Assembly (NCBI GenBank): GCA_018398585.1 | Contig: JAGTTD010000011.1 | Location: 12,453,346 to 12,517,345 of the forward strand | DNA length: 64,000 nt | Direction: 5' to 3' | From: Simmondsia chinensis | Taxonomy: Eukaryota > Streptophyta > Magnoliopsida > Caryophyllales > Simmondsiaceae | Shown here: piece by piece, positions 11,201 through 20,930 of the stretch | How the letters are laid out: each line of letters begins with the position of its first letter | How positions within the stretch are numbered: the first letter of the stretch is position 1 | Made by a program: the position numbers and the translations under genes | Notes under the pieces: generated by a model | What the model saw: only the letters and a program-made list of their open reading frames with translations | The model's database searches: none | What the model was told of the DNA's origin: nothing

Positions 11201-11841
11201 ACAACGCCCGTGGAAGGAACTCAGCAGATGAGGAAGAATAAGTGTGAAGCCAGCCCTTGCTCACCATGCACCAATCGAGACGCTTTAGAATGAGAGCGTC
11301 CCCATCTAACCCATTGGACCATGTGTAATGTAGCCCAAAGAACGGCAGAACTGTAAGCTCAGAATCATGAACACAGTCCCTCAAGTCATCCATGTGGCCA
11401 ACCCAAGAGTCCTGACCACCTCTTCTGTCACTCGGACTGAGGATAGCGTTAAAGTCCCTAAGGAGTATCCAAGGCTCCCCCTGAAGACCCACGCTGGCTC
11501 CTTGAATATGCCTCCATAGCTCCGACGCTATCCCAGCTCGTTAAAGCCGTAGACAAATGTAGTACTGAAGTCCACATCACCTCGGGTATTAGAAACTCGG
11601 CAGGTGAGATACTGATCTCCACCCTGTACTCTCACTACACAGTAGAAAGCCGGATCCCATATAACAATGATGCGACACCCACGGGGTCGCACCCCACTGA
11701 TCAGAAACTACCACCCCTCAGCACAACGGGTAATAGCGGACTCAACAAAAACAGGGTTTGTCTTGGTCTCAACCAAGCCAACTAGACTCAAACGACTGGA
11801 AGAGATCTAGCGATGCATAGCACTGATAGTATTACGGTTAT
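8262..11841 (-). pseudogene. ORF2: LINE M ORF2: endonuclease, reverse transcriptase, zinc-binding domain
   Basis: Minus-strand ORF2 of an L1-type LINE; its first codons are at 17593-17617, beyond the E insertion. From the N-terminus: endonuclease/exonuclease/phosphatase-type domain (SLVGLVETK near 11780, WILLRDFNAIL near 11470, RALYSDHCPFVV near 11180), linker, then RT with FHPISCCNVIYKSITKI (near 10330), SIRQGDPLSPYLFVIAM (near 9930) and the catalytic FADDLMIF (near 9800). A C-terminal zinc-binding RT-associated region (VESYDHLFFTCS) ends at a stop at 8262. In the family the endonuclease nicks the target and RT copies the RNA there. Multiple stops (for example near 11810, 11530, 10180, 9560) and frame changes inactivate it. 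In FNAIL the preceding residue is Arg (LRDFNAIL) where Gly (LGDFNAI) is usual. Confidence 0.9.
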
Positions 11842-11846
11842 TAAAC
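11842..11846. repeat. Target-site duplication of gypsy E (left)
   Basis: TAAAC, repeated at 17588-17592. Joining ORF2 of LINE M across E with one copy removed gives a continuous endonuclease N-terminus (WNVRGF then NNRNTISAMHR). Confidence 0.95.
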
Positions 11847-12238
11847 TGTTAACTACCAAACCTAAATTGATAGCTAGCCTTGTGAAAGAGATTGATAAGG
11901 TGAGAAGAGAATTGAAAGGGGATGAGAAATTAGAGAATTAGAGAGATTATCCAAAAGGAAATCAGGTTTTTATTGATTGAATGAAGAGATTACAAGAGTT
12001 AGATCTATTTATAATGGATCTAGGTACATTGCACTAGAACACCAAAACCCCCTAATCGACTAACTGAATTTGGGGCCCAAACACAAAGAAGCCGCCACTC
12101 TTGACCAGCAGGACATTTAACCCGACTCTTGGCGCCAATTGGCCTGCCAACTAATAATTAAAAACAAGACTTAAGCAACTCAAAACAACACGTGAGCTAC
12201 AAAACCAATTACAACCAAAAACTAAAGGATTTATAACA
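11847..12238 (-). repeat. 3' LTR of gypsy E
   Basis: 392 bp, TGTTAACTACC ... TTTATAACA on the plus strand, matching 17186-17587. Next to it on the plus side is TTCTCTTCCCCTTGAG, the complement of the polypurine tract CTCAAGGGGAAGAGAA. Confidence 0.95.
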
Positions 12239-15078
12239 TTCTCTTCCCCTTGAGAAGCTCCTTGTCCTTAAGGAGAAAACTTGGAAATTGACTCTTCAAA
12301 AATGTAGGATTATCCCATGTGACCACGCTTTTATCCAAGTTCATCCACCGCACCAAAATCTGCTGGAAAGCTCCTGTAGCACCTGTAATCATCTTCTGCC
12401 TCTTGTCAGCAACCAGCCCAAGCAGCAACGCACCATTTGCTCCCACCTCTGGTGGAGACCGTGAGCTTTTAACTCCATTTTCACCTGCTTTTTAAGTAAT
12501 GATACATGGAACACCGGGTGAATTTATGAATGAGGAGGTAAATCAAGTTTGTAAGAAACTTTGCCAATCTTCTCCAAAATTTTGTATGGGCCAAAGAGAG
12601 CACTTAACTTGACGTTCTTCTTGATAGCCAAAGAAAACTGTCTATAAGGTTGTACTTTGAGGTAGACCATGTCTCCAACTTCATAAGTTTTGTCTACCCT
12701 CTTTTTATCTGCATAAAATTTCATTCGTGCTCGAGCTTGATGAAGATTGTCGTTAAGAACCTACAACATCTGCTTCCTCTGCTGAATCAAGTCCTCTGCT
12801 GCAGAATCTGAAGTCCCCGGCTGCTGCAACATCAATGGGGAAGGAGGAGCATACCCATATAAGGCTTGGAAAGGAGAAGTGCCAATTGATGCATGAACAT
12901 GAGTGTTGAACCAATATTCAGCTAAGGAGAGCCATTGATTCCACTCTCTAGGCCGTGAGAAAACCATACTCTGAAGGTACTGCTCAATACATTGGTTGAC
13001 ACGCTTTATTTGTCCATCTGTTTGGGGATGGTAAGATGAACTAAGTGCCAACATAGTACCCTACAATTTCAGCAACGCCCTCCAAAAATTGCTTGTGAAG
13101 ATCTTGTCCCGATCAGAAACAATGGATTGTGGAAACCCATGTAACTTATATATGTTGTCCAAGAAGATCTTAGCCAATCTCTCAGCTGTAACGGGCTGGA
13201 TGAGTGATATAAAGTGACTATATTTGGTGAAGCGAACCACCACTACCCAAATGACCCCCCTACCATCAGACTTGGGAAGACCTTCTATAAAATCCATGCT
13301 TATGTTGATCCAAGCACCCTTCGGAATGGGAAGTGGCTGCAAGAGTCCCTGGTATCTATGATCTCCCAACTTGGTTTGTTGACACACCTCACAAGACTTA
13401 ACAAAATCTGCCACTACCTTCTTCATACCGTGCCAACTGAAGTATGCCTTAACTCTCTGATAAGTACCTTCAACCCCGGAATGTCCACCCCAAGCTGAGT
13501 CATGTGAAGCCTTCACAATTTGATCCCTCAAATAAGTCGAGGAGCCAATGTATAGCTTGTTCTGCACCCGGATGATTCCCTTCTGCACAGATACTTCAGC
13601 CTTACTATTAACGACATCTGCATTTTTCACCCAAGCTATAGCCATACACTCTTGAGCAAAGGAGTCTCCTTCATAAGATACTTCATCTATCCAAGATGGC
13701 AAAACAACAGACAATGCACCACAAAAACCTTGCTCGTGGTCGTCAAACCTCCTTGACAAAGCATCCGCAGCCAGATTTTCCTTCCCTCTTTTATACTCGA
13801 TTGCATAATCAAGGCCTAGCAACTTCATTAACCTCTTCTTTTGAATTCTTGTCACTATCTTTTGCTCCAAGAGGTGCTTAAGACTTTGATGATCTGTTCG
13901 AATGATGAATCTATGACCATCCAAGTAATGCCTCCATTTCTCAATTGCTAGGAGAATTGCCAAGTACTCTTTTTCATAAGTGGACATGGCTTGATGTTTG
14001 GGACTAAGTGCTTGACTCAAATAAGCAATAGGTCTTCCATGTTGAGAAAGAACAGCCCCACAACTAGTCCCACTCGCATCTGTCTCTAAGATAAAGTCCT
14101 CAGCAAAATTTGGCATGGCTAATACTGGAGCCACACACATAGCAGACTTAAGAGCATCAAAAGCTGTTTGTGCCTTTTCAGTCCACTTGAATGAATCCTT
14201 CTTTAGAAGCTCAGTTAAAGGCTTTGCAATGGACCCATAACCTTTAATGAACTTCCTATAATAACCGGTCAATCCTACGAAACCTCTCAATTGCTTCAAG
14301 GTCATTGGAATAGGCCACTCTTGCATTGCTTGCACCTTGGAAGGATCGGTAGAAACTCCTTCATGAGAGATGACATGGCCCAAATACTCGAGTTTGGACT
14401 GAGCAAAAGAACATTTTGACAGCTTAGCAAAAAATGTGTGCTGCCGCATCACTACAAATACTTCCCTAAGGTGAATGAGGTGATCCTCATAGGAAGAACT
14501 ATATATCAATATATCATCGAAGAAAACCAACACTGATCTCCTCAAGTAAGGCTTGAAAATGTCGTTCATTGCAGCTTGGAATGTGGCCGGAGAATTTGTT
14601 AAACCAAAAGGCATAACAACGAACTCAAAATGCCCATGGTGTGTTTGAAAAGCAGTCTTGTATATATCCGGCTCATGAACTGTGATTTGATGATATCCTT
14701 GCCTCAAATCAGGCTTAGAGAAGAAATGTGCTCCATATAACTCATCAAGAAAATCATCAATAATAGGAATAGGAAACTTATCTTTCACCGTCAAAGAGTT
14801 CAGTTGGCGATAATCGATGCACATTCTAGCCATGCCATCCTTCTTCTTCACAAGAATCACAGGTGAGGCAAAAGGACTATGGCTTGGTCTAATGAAACTC
14901 ATTTGAAGCAACTCATCAACTTGCTTCTCAATCTCTGATTTTTGGGCATGAGCATATCGGTAAGGCCTGCTTTTCACCGGATCAGAGTTAGCTCAAAGCG
15001 GTATAGCATGATCTACACTTCTTTGTGGAGGGAGGCTCTTTGGTTGCTTGAAAATATCCTCAAACTCTTCAATCAAAG
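12231..15078 (-). pseudogene. pol: Gypsy E pol: RT, RNase H, integrase, chromodomain
   Basis: The best preserved coding region of the window; 13061-14977 is open for 638 codons. Order: RT (FIRPSHSPFASPVILVKKKD, MCIDYRQLN, and the catalytic FFDDILIYSS near 14500), RNase H (ILETDASG near 14090, IIRTDHQSLKHLL), integrase zinc finger with the H, H, C, C ligands (AWGGHSGVEGTY, CEVCQQTK near 13390), integrase core (MDFIEGLPKSDGR, SIVSDRDKIF), GPY-type region GPYKILEKIGKVSYKL (near 12580) and a chromodomain-like end (QQILVRWMNLDKSVVTW near 12330). Stops occur near 15078, 14993, 13058, 12758 and 12521, with a frameshift near 12450. The third integrase catalytic residue (Glu of DGQTERVN) is Lys (DGQIKRVN). 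The product would reverse-transcribe and integrate the element; this copy is inactive. Confidence 0.95.
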
Positions 15079-15079
15079 C

Positions 15080-15739
15080 TTAAACTTCAGGTTGAATGTC
15101 TGGCTGCAGTTCAGCAGGAGAAATGACAAACAATTGCCCAAGCCATTGAATTGCATTCTTCTTGAATCCTTCATGTAAGCGCTTGCCATTGATCAACCGC
15201 AACTGTGCTTGATCTGAAATCCCTTGTAATGTGACCTTAGTGCCATGAACTTCGAAAGATACAGTCATTTTATCAAAATCAAACAGCACCGAATTAAAAG
15301 ACCTCATCCAATCTACCCCAAGCACCATATCACATCCTCCTAAAGGAAGAACTCTAAAATCAAAGGAGAATTGATATTCTTGCATAGACCAATGGAATGC
15401 TTGGCACTTGTTTTGAGTAGTAATTGAGTTGCCATCAACTACCATCACAGCTAATGGATGAGTTTTGATGACTTCATGCTTCACCTTCTTCACCAATTTG
15501 GGATCAACGAAGCTATGCGTGCTTCCACTATCCACAAGAATGGTAATGGAAGTTCTACCTGCCTTTCCACCGATGTGTATGGTGTTGTGAGCTCCATTCC
15601 CGATCAATGCTTTCATAGAAATCTCAACCTCATCTTCAAACAACTCATCGCGTGAACCATGCTCAGAATTGTCCTCTTCAGACCCTGAACTATCAGCCTC
15701 AGATTCAGCCTCAACACGAGATCCTCTTGCAGACATCAA
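15080..15739 (-). pseudogene. pro: Gypsy E protease region
   Basis: Aspartic protease in the same frame as gag and pol, preceded by an acidic Ser/Glu-rich spacer (ESEADSSGSEEDNSEHGS). The active site is ILVDSGSTHSFVD (near 15530) and GCDMVLGVDWM follows (near 15330), both canonical for chromovirus proteases that cut the Gag-Pol polyprotein. The domain itself is uninterrupted; stops lie just upstream (15767-15769, in the zinc knuckle) and just downstream (15077-15079). Confidence 0.9.
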
Positions 15740-15766
15740 AAACTTAGGATTGCACCTATGTTCGGG

Positions 15767-17111
15767 CTAATATGGCTTATTACATTTATAACATAACCTT
15801 GCAGACCTCTTATCCACTGCACGGCCAGCCTTGGTGCTTGATGAGTCTCTTTGATGAGTTTTGTAATTGTTACTCTTGAATTTGCTTTTGTCACTTGAAG
15901 ATACAAGTGTAGCCTCAATCAATTTAGCATTATTATAGGTCTTGGAGAGTGTCTTTGGCTCAATGGCCTTAACCAAGTTCTTAATTCTTGGCTTTAATTC
16001 ACTAATAAAGCTTAAGACATAATATGCTCCCGTGGAATGTGGATTAATGGCTATCATGTTAGCACGCAAATTCTCAAATCTTATCATGTATTCCTTCACA
16101 GAAGAGGTTTGATAAAATTTATTAAAGCTATCAACAACATCACTTGTGTCCTCTTGACCATACCTCTCACACAACTCTTCCATGAATTGACCCCAAGAAA
16201 GACTAGGATTACTCTTCAATACACTATAAAACCATACCTCATGGTCTCCATGAAGACGCACTGCTGCTAACTCCACTTTTTCAGGTTCATTGATGTTATA
16301 GAAATGAAAATACCATTCACACCTCCTCAACCATGACTTAGGCTGTTTTCCATCAAACGGCTCGATTTGCACCCTTAGCTGTCTATGAGCGTAACTTCTA
16401 CCACCAGATGTAGCATCAATACTCAATTATCTTTGCTGTTGATGCAAATGATCCAAAAGGATGAGCGAGTTCGGTTCGAGGCCTATTCTATTGTTCTAAG
16501 TCATCGGATGAGCTCTTGTGGTGTGCAACTGAATCAGGAGGTCTGGATTGCAGGCTTGAACACTGACCAAACAATCTGGAATGGCCTGGTTCTATATTTC
16601 GATCACGAGCTCCTGCAGCAACCTCAACCATGGAAGGTCAGTCATCAACTGATCTGATATGAACTGAAGGTCCAGCTTCTGCTTGCAACATAGGAGATTT
16701 ACCACGATTTCTATCCAAACTCTCATTCCTGTCTTGATGAACTTGCGGTTGGACCATAACAGCTGGAGGAATGAGCTGACTTGCAGGTTTAAGAATCGCA
16801 TTAACTGATGATTCTCCCTGCTTCTTGATCTGATCTTGCAATTTCTCCAGCCTATCCTCCAATTTCGACAATCGATCATCATTTCTTTACTAATTTTCCG
16901 ACTGCATTTGCTGTAATCTTGAGAACATGCGTTCTTCTGATTGTAATTGTAAATTCGTAATGTGATCACACCATTCCTTCATCTGATCAGTCGTAACATA
17001 CTCCTTTGAAGTGTTTGAACCAGCAACAGCAGCATATGACACATCTGGTTGAACAGCTGAAGCTACATTGCCACCTCCAGCTCCCGATCGTGTCCTAACT
17101 CCATCAGCCAT
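15767..17111 (-). pseudogene. gag: Gypsy E gag
   Basis: Capsid/nucleocapsid precursor starting at an ATG at 17111 (MADGVRTRSGAGGG), 60 bp after the primer site. It has a Gln/Glu-rich, probably coiled-coil N-terminal part (SKLEDRLEKLQDQIKKQG), the retrotransposon Gag core (FDGKQPKSWLRRCEWYFHFY near 16350; FMEELCERYG; SVKEYMIRFENLRANM) and a zinc knuckle CYKCNKPY followed by a stop and PEHRC. A frameshift between about 16430 and 16640 separates the N-terminal part from the core, and a stop lies at 16868. The core is closely similar to the Gag of element C (33520-34670), so E and C belong to related families. Confidence 0.9.
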
Positions 17112-17171
17112 ACTTTGATTGTGTTTCTTTGATTTTGCCAGCTCAATTCAAGCAATAGACAACTTGAACCA

Positions 17172-17185
17172 GCTCTGATACCAAT
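17172..17185 (-). promoter_or_regulatory. Primer binding site of gypsy E
   Basis: Plus-strand GCTCTGATACCAAT, i.e. ATTGGTATCAGAGC on the minus strand, complementary to the 3' end of initiator tRNA-Met. It directly follows the 5' LTR. Confidence 0.95.
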
Positions 17186-17587
17186 TGTTAACTACCAAAC
17201 CTAAATTGATAGCTAACCTTGCGAAAGAGATTGATAAGGTGAGAAGACAATTGAAAGGGGATGAGAAATTAGAGAATTAGAAGAGAATTAGAGAGACTAT
17301 CCAAAAGGAAATTAGGTGTTTATTGATTGAATGGAGAGATTACAAGAGTTAGATCTATTTATAATAGATCTAGGTACATTGCACTAGAACACCAAAACCC
17401 CTAACCGACTAACTGAATTTGGCTCCCAAACACAAAGAAACCGCCACTCTTGACCAGCAGGACCTTTAACCCGACTCGTGGCGCCAATTGGCCTGCCAAC
17501 TAACAATTGAAAACAAGACTTAAGCAATTTAAAATAACACACGAGCTACAAAACCAATTGCAACCAAACACTAAAGGATTTATAACA
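17186..17587 (-). repeat. 5' LTR of gypsy E
   Basis: 402 bp, 10 bp longer than the 3' LTR because AAGAGAATTAG is duplicated near 17280. Ends are TGTTAACTACC and TTTATAACA on the plus strand, followed by the TAAAC target copy. Confidence 0.95.
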
Positions 17588-17592
17588 TAAAC

Positions 17593-17617
17593 CCCCTCAC
17601 ATTCCAGCATCATATCA
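17593..17617 (-). pseudogene. ORF2: First codons of LINE M ORF2
   Basis: Reads CWNVRGF on the minus strand, the conserved N-terminal motif of the plant LINE endonuclease. Its continuation NNRNTISAMHR lies at 11841 on the far side of gypsy E. An in-frame stop just upstream prevents calling the initiator codon. Confidence 0.85.
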
Positions 17618-17632
17618 TGGGAAACTGGAGAA

Positions 17633-19030
17633 CTATCGCGGACCCCCACGGCCTTTACGGCCACCACGAGTACCTTGAACATCCTGAGTGCCCCGAGTAG
17701 CTTGAATACCCCGAGCAACGAGAGCAACAACAGAGTGCGTAACACGAACATCTGGAGCAGGGTTGGGAGGAGCATCCGACGTGGACGCCTCCCTAGACCG
17801 CAGCTCAGCCAGAAGAGCGAACAAGTTCGGAGACTCAATACTAGGAACTGTCACCATGGGCCGGCTCTCAACACAAGCAAGAGGCTCATAAATCCCCAAA
17901 AGAGCATCCTGAGCCTCCTTAACCTCCATAGGAATAAGAGCCCGACTTAGATCCTTTGACAAGCTAGCTTCCTCACCATCAGCGGACGAATCAACAGCAT
18001 AATGAGGGGTGTGGGCCGGTGCAGGGCCCAGCACGGGCCTAATAGTGCTCGACCCCAAATTGGGCCCGGTGTGAGCCGCATGTTGGTAAGGACCGCCACC
18101 AACAGGCGGTCCACTCTCTCTCTTGCCACCAATGACTCTCCACTCCTCCACCGGTCTAGCGATAATAGCCACGCCACCATCCCCGCCCCATCAATCGCCG
18201 TGACACCCACCGGCATCGTGAGGCCACTCGAAGTCTCAGTACCATTTTTATTTTTAGATTTTTTCTTCTTTCTAGGCCCTAGCTCTAAGGTGGCGTTACT
18301 AGGAGCCTCCCGAGTAGCAGGAGGTGAACAATCATGCCCAAACACCATACAAGTTGGACAACGCTTTGGCATTCCTTCACACGTGATACCAAGGCGGATC
18401 CGAACACCACGCACCACAATGAGGGTCTCCCGCGGCATAGGAGCAGTGGCCGTCACCTCAACACATACCCGAATGTATCCCAAATGAGTACCCTCAGTTG
18501 TGACTTTGTCCATGAACAAAGGCCTACCAACGGTACTACTAGCATAGCTAATCCCTGTGGGCTTCCAAAGAGACAAAGGAAGACCCGATATCGGACCCAA
18601 ACAGGAGCAGTTTGGCTATCCCTACGCACTGTTAGTCCCTCCTTCCAAAGCTGGAGGGACATGTAAATACCCTTGAAGAACCAAGGACCACCTAACAACA
18701 CGTTCTCAGCTTGCGCCCTAGTGCGAAACCGAAAGTAATAAACTTCTTCATCAGATAGGACACATTCAAGGCTCTTATTCCCCCAGAGAAAACTAGCAAT
18801 CTCTTGAGCACGAGAGAAGGCCAATCCCGCGCCAATGAGCCTACCCACCAAGCAACGGTCCCATAGATCATTGGCGGAATCTAAGACCTCATCAGGAACA
18901 ACCCTTAGAGGCTTGCCGTCAACTAGAACAGGCTCAAAATATTGCAAGTGTTCAACTCAGTGGTTCGGACCCGGTCAGCCCAAGTGGCGGTACCTGCACC
19001 ACCACCCGCTGGTCCTTAACTCTCAGCCAT
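17633..19030 (-). pseudogene. ORF1: LINE M ORF1 (DUF4283-type RNA-binding protein)
   Basis: Minus-strand ORF1, the RNA-binding protein that packages LINE RNA. It starts at MAES (19030), with a stop five codons in. It contains a DUF4283-type domain (RLIGAGLAFSRAQEIASFLW near 18830; VYYFRFRTRAQAENVLLGGP near 18740; VRIGLPLSLW-like region near 18590), then a zinc-knuckle-like RCPTCMVFGHDC (near 18350) and a basic patch (RKKKKSKNKNG near 18260). The C-terminal part is low-complexity (RGGRKGRGGPR at the stop, 17633). Frame changes near 18950, 18600 and 18180 break it. ORF2 begins about 15 bp after its stop. Confidence 0.85.
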
Positions 19031-19642
19031 AGCATCACGCACCACAGACATGATGTGTGAGAAAAAGCAGTAAAGAAAACAGGTAAAGAAACCCTAGAAA
19101 ATTAGGGTTCCAAACCACCCAAAATCACCGCGCACCACCGGCCACCGTACCGGCCAAAATCGGTCGAGATACCGGCCACCGACACCCAACAACAACAACC
19201 AAGCAAGAGTCGAAGAAGACTTATGAGAAATTGCTCCTAAAATTGAGAAAGAGAAGAGAGAGAAGTCACGAGTTTGCCCGACTCCCCAAATCGCCCGGCC
19301 CAGTTGTGGCCGGATTTTGGCCCCCGCACCTGCCATCGAAGGACGGCGAGGACAGGAGGAGATCATCGGTGATGGTTGCCGGCTGAAGTTGCCACCGTTT
19401 GTGGCTCATGCGTCCCATGCCTCAACAACCTACACCCAAAAACCCTAACTCCCTCCTCACTTGTTTTCCCCCTCACCGGTCACCGGTGGCTGCAGGAAAC
19501 ACCCCCAACGGGAAGTTGGGAGGCTGGCGAACGTGTTGCCACCGCACGGAGGCCTAGTCGTGCGCCGCCGCCCCGCCACGCCGCCACCCTAGTCTTAGTC
19601 GAACTGTGTCCTACTAATTCGTCTAAGTAGCAAGACAGCGAG
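19031..19642 (-). promoter_or_regulatory. 5' UTR / internal promoter region of LINE M
   Basis: Distinctly GC-rich compared with its surroundings, with repeated GGCGGCGG-type and CCGGCCAC-type strings and no credible ORF. In L1-type LINEs this region holds the internal promoter. Its outer end abuts the 16-bp target duplication at 19643, so this should be close to the transcription start. No specific promoter motif can be assigned. Confidence 0.6.
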
Positions 19643-19929
19643 TTGAAACAGAACATATCCTGCAATTTCTCCCACAACTCCTTAGCGGTCTTCACTTCCA
19701 GAACTTCTGTCAAAACGTCATCGGTAAGACACATCTGAATTGTCGTGAGTGCCTTCTCATCTAACTCCTCCCATTGTGCTTCTATCAAATTCTATGGTTT
19801 CTTCTCTTTCCCATCGAAAGCTTTCTTCAAGCCACTTTGAGTCAAGAGGCCCTTAACGCGATCCTGCCATAAGCTAAAGCTCCTCTGGCCACCAAACTTC
19901 TCAACTTCGGATCTAATTGTCGATGTCAT
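19643..19929 (-). pseudogene. gag: Copia L gag, N-terminal part
   Basis: Minus-strand start of the L Gag (MTSTIRSEVEKFGG at 19929), 22 bp downstream of the primer site. It reads RSFSLWQDRVKGLL, then a stop near 19793, then EAQWEELDEKALTTIQMCL and KTAKELWEKLQDMF, the conserved Copia Gag core. The LINE M target duplication interrupts it at 19658; the frame resumes at 8031. The pattern resembles Tnt1/Tork Gag proteins. Confidence 0.85.
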
Positions 19930-19950
19930 AGTATCAAATCAAAATAGACA

Positions 19951-19967
19951 TGGCTCTAATACCAATT
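19951..19967 (-). promoter_or_regulatory. Primer binding site of Copia L
   Basis: Minus strand AATTGGTATTAGAGCCA, one base off the initiator tRNA-Met complement (TTGGTATCAGAGCCA), abutting the 5' LTR. A second TTGGTATAAGAG motif lies inside the LTR near 20005. Confidence 0.9.
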
Positions 19968-20585
19968 TGTAAGAAAAAATCTGGAACAAACTTGATATAC
20001 TCTTATACCAATTTGTTAGGGAAATCTTGATGAGGAAGCGTAAACCCTAATCACTTGATTCGATTCGAATAATATGACTCACACAAACGAGAAGTAAACA
20101 AAATATGTGAAAGAAAGAACAAACAAGAAGAACACAATGATTTACGTGGAACCCCCTCCACAATCGAGAGGGGAGAAAACCACTGGTGGAGATGGAGATC
20201 TTTATTGATACTGAATGGAAGAATTACAATCACACTTCCTCTTAACAGGATCTATGGAGAATTATAGATTACTCCCTCTGAACTCTCGTAGCACTCAAAT
20301 ATCTGAATTGGAGGAATTATAAAATCACCTCTCTCTCTCTTTAGATGACGGTAGCCTCACTCTGAATTGGATACCAAAACTGAAACTCTAACAGGTCTAT
20401 TTATAACCCTCATGGAAAAATGACTCCCGATCGATCGGTGCAAGCCCGATCGATCTGCCCTCTCTCGACCAAAACAGGTATTTTTCACTTAAATCACTCG
20501 ATCGATCGGACATCCCCCGATCGATCGCTGACCCCTCGGCTACCTTTAATTTATAAATACATAAATTTGAGGCATAATCCCAACA
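19968..20585 (-). repeat. 5' LTR of Copia L
   Basis: 618 bp; begins TGTTGGGATTATGCC and ends TTCTTACA on the minus strand. Partner of 5957-6574. Followed on the plus side by the TTAAG target copy. Confidence 0.95.
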
Positions 20586-20930
20586 TTAAGCTTTTCCAAA
20601 CATTAGTATTACTATCCCCTGAAAATTTAGTTTTTATTGAGTTTTTGTATTAGATTATTATATTTTTAAGTTTTCTTCTTAGTTTTATCTTTCTTTTAAC
20701 GATTTAACTTAGATAAGTTTTTAAAAGTTAAATTTGTTATTTTTAAGTTTTTTAAAACATTAGTATTAGTACATCTCCCCCCCCCCCCCCCCCCCCCCCC
20801 CCTCCCCTCCCCTCCCCTTAAAATTTAGTTTTATTGAGTTTTGTGTTATGTTTGTGCTATTTTTGAGCTTTCTTATTATTGTTATCCTTCTTTTGACTTT
20901 TAAGTTTATTTTTCTTACTTTGTATGCAAA
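20586..20930 (+). other. 5' leader of Athila element B, second part, with poly(C) tract
   Basis: Continuation of 5654-5956 after Copia L. It contains two further leader units sharing ACATTAGTATTA and AAATTTAGTTTT(T)ATTGAG. Within the last unit is an uninterrupted C run of about 26 bases followed by CTCCCCTCCCCTCCCC (20777-20818). No ORF. Confidence 0.8.

Larger units (their letters stand above)
11847..17587 (-). mobile_element. Chromovirus-type Ty3/gypsy element E (5.74 kb)
   Basis: Complete minus-strand element with LTRs at 17186-17587 (5') and 11847-12238 (3'), a TAAAC target duplication, an initiator-tRNA-Met primer site and the gene order gag, protease, RT, RNase H, integrase and a chromodomain-like C-terminus. 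The LTRs differ by roughly 25 substitutions and two indels by eye count, one of them a 10-bp duplication in the 5' LTR, so it is an old but well-preserved insertion and the youngest layer of the nest. Coding is broken by about six stops and two frameshifts. Confidence 0.95.
8032..19642 (-). mobile_element. Near-full-length L1-type LINE M, split by gypsy E
   Basis: Minus-strand non-LTR retrotransposon of about 5.9 kb once gypsy E (11847-17587) is removed, bracketed by a 16-bp target duplication. Order on the minus strand: GC-rich 5' region (19642-19031), ORF1 (19030-17633), ORF2 with endonuclease, RT and zinc-binding domain (17617 to 8262), a 3' UTR of about 180 bp, then a (TA)n tail (8032-8079) in the place of the usual poly(A). 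The presence of the 5' region and start of ORF1 shows it is not appreciably 5'-truncated. Stops and frameshifts make both ORFs inactive. Confidence 0.9.
5957..20585 (-). mobile_element. Copia LTR retrotransposon L (Tork-like, non-autonomous), carrying nested LINE and gypsy
   Basis: A complete LTR-to-LTR element read on the minus strand. The two LTRs (5957-6574 and 19968-20585) are both 618 bp, start TGTAAG and end CCACCA or CCAACA on the plus strand, and are flanked by the 5-bp duplication TTAAG (5952-5956 and 20586-20590). Primer site and polypurine tract are in the expected places. Without the nested LINE M and gypsy E only about 3 kb remain: gag, protease and scraps of the integrase-RT spacer and RNase H C-terminus. 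It must have been mobilised by proteins of a complete relative. It interrupts the leader of Athila element B. The Gag sequence resembles the Tork/Tnt1 group; lineage is not certain. Confidence 0.9.

Noticed and set aside
17675..18666. Plus-strand ORFs of 91-161 codons
   Set aside because: Antisense shadows of LINE ORF1, caused by its GC-rich codons; no domain.
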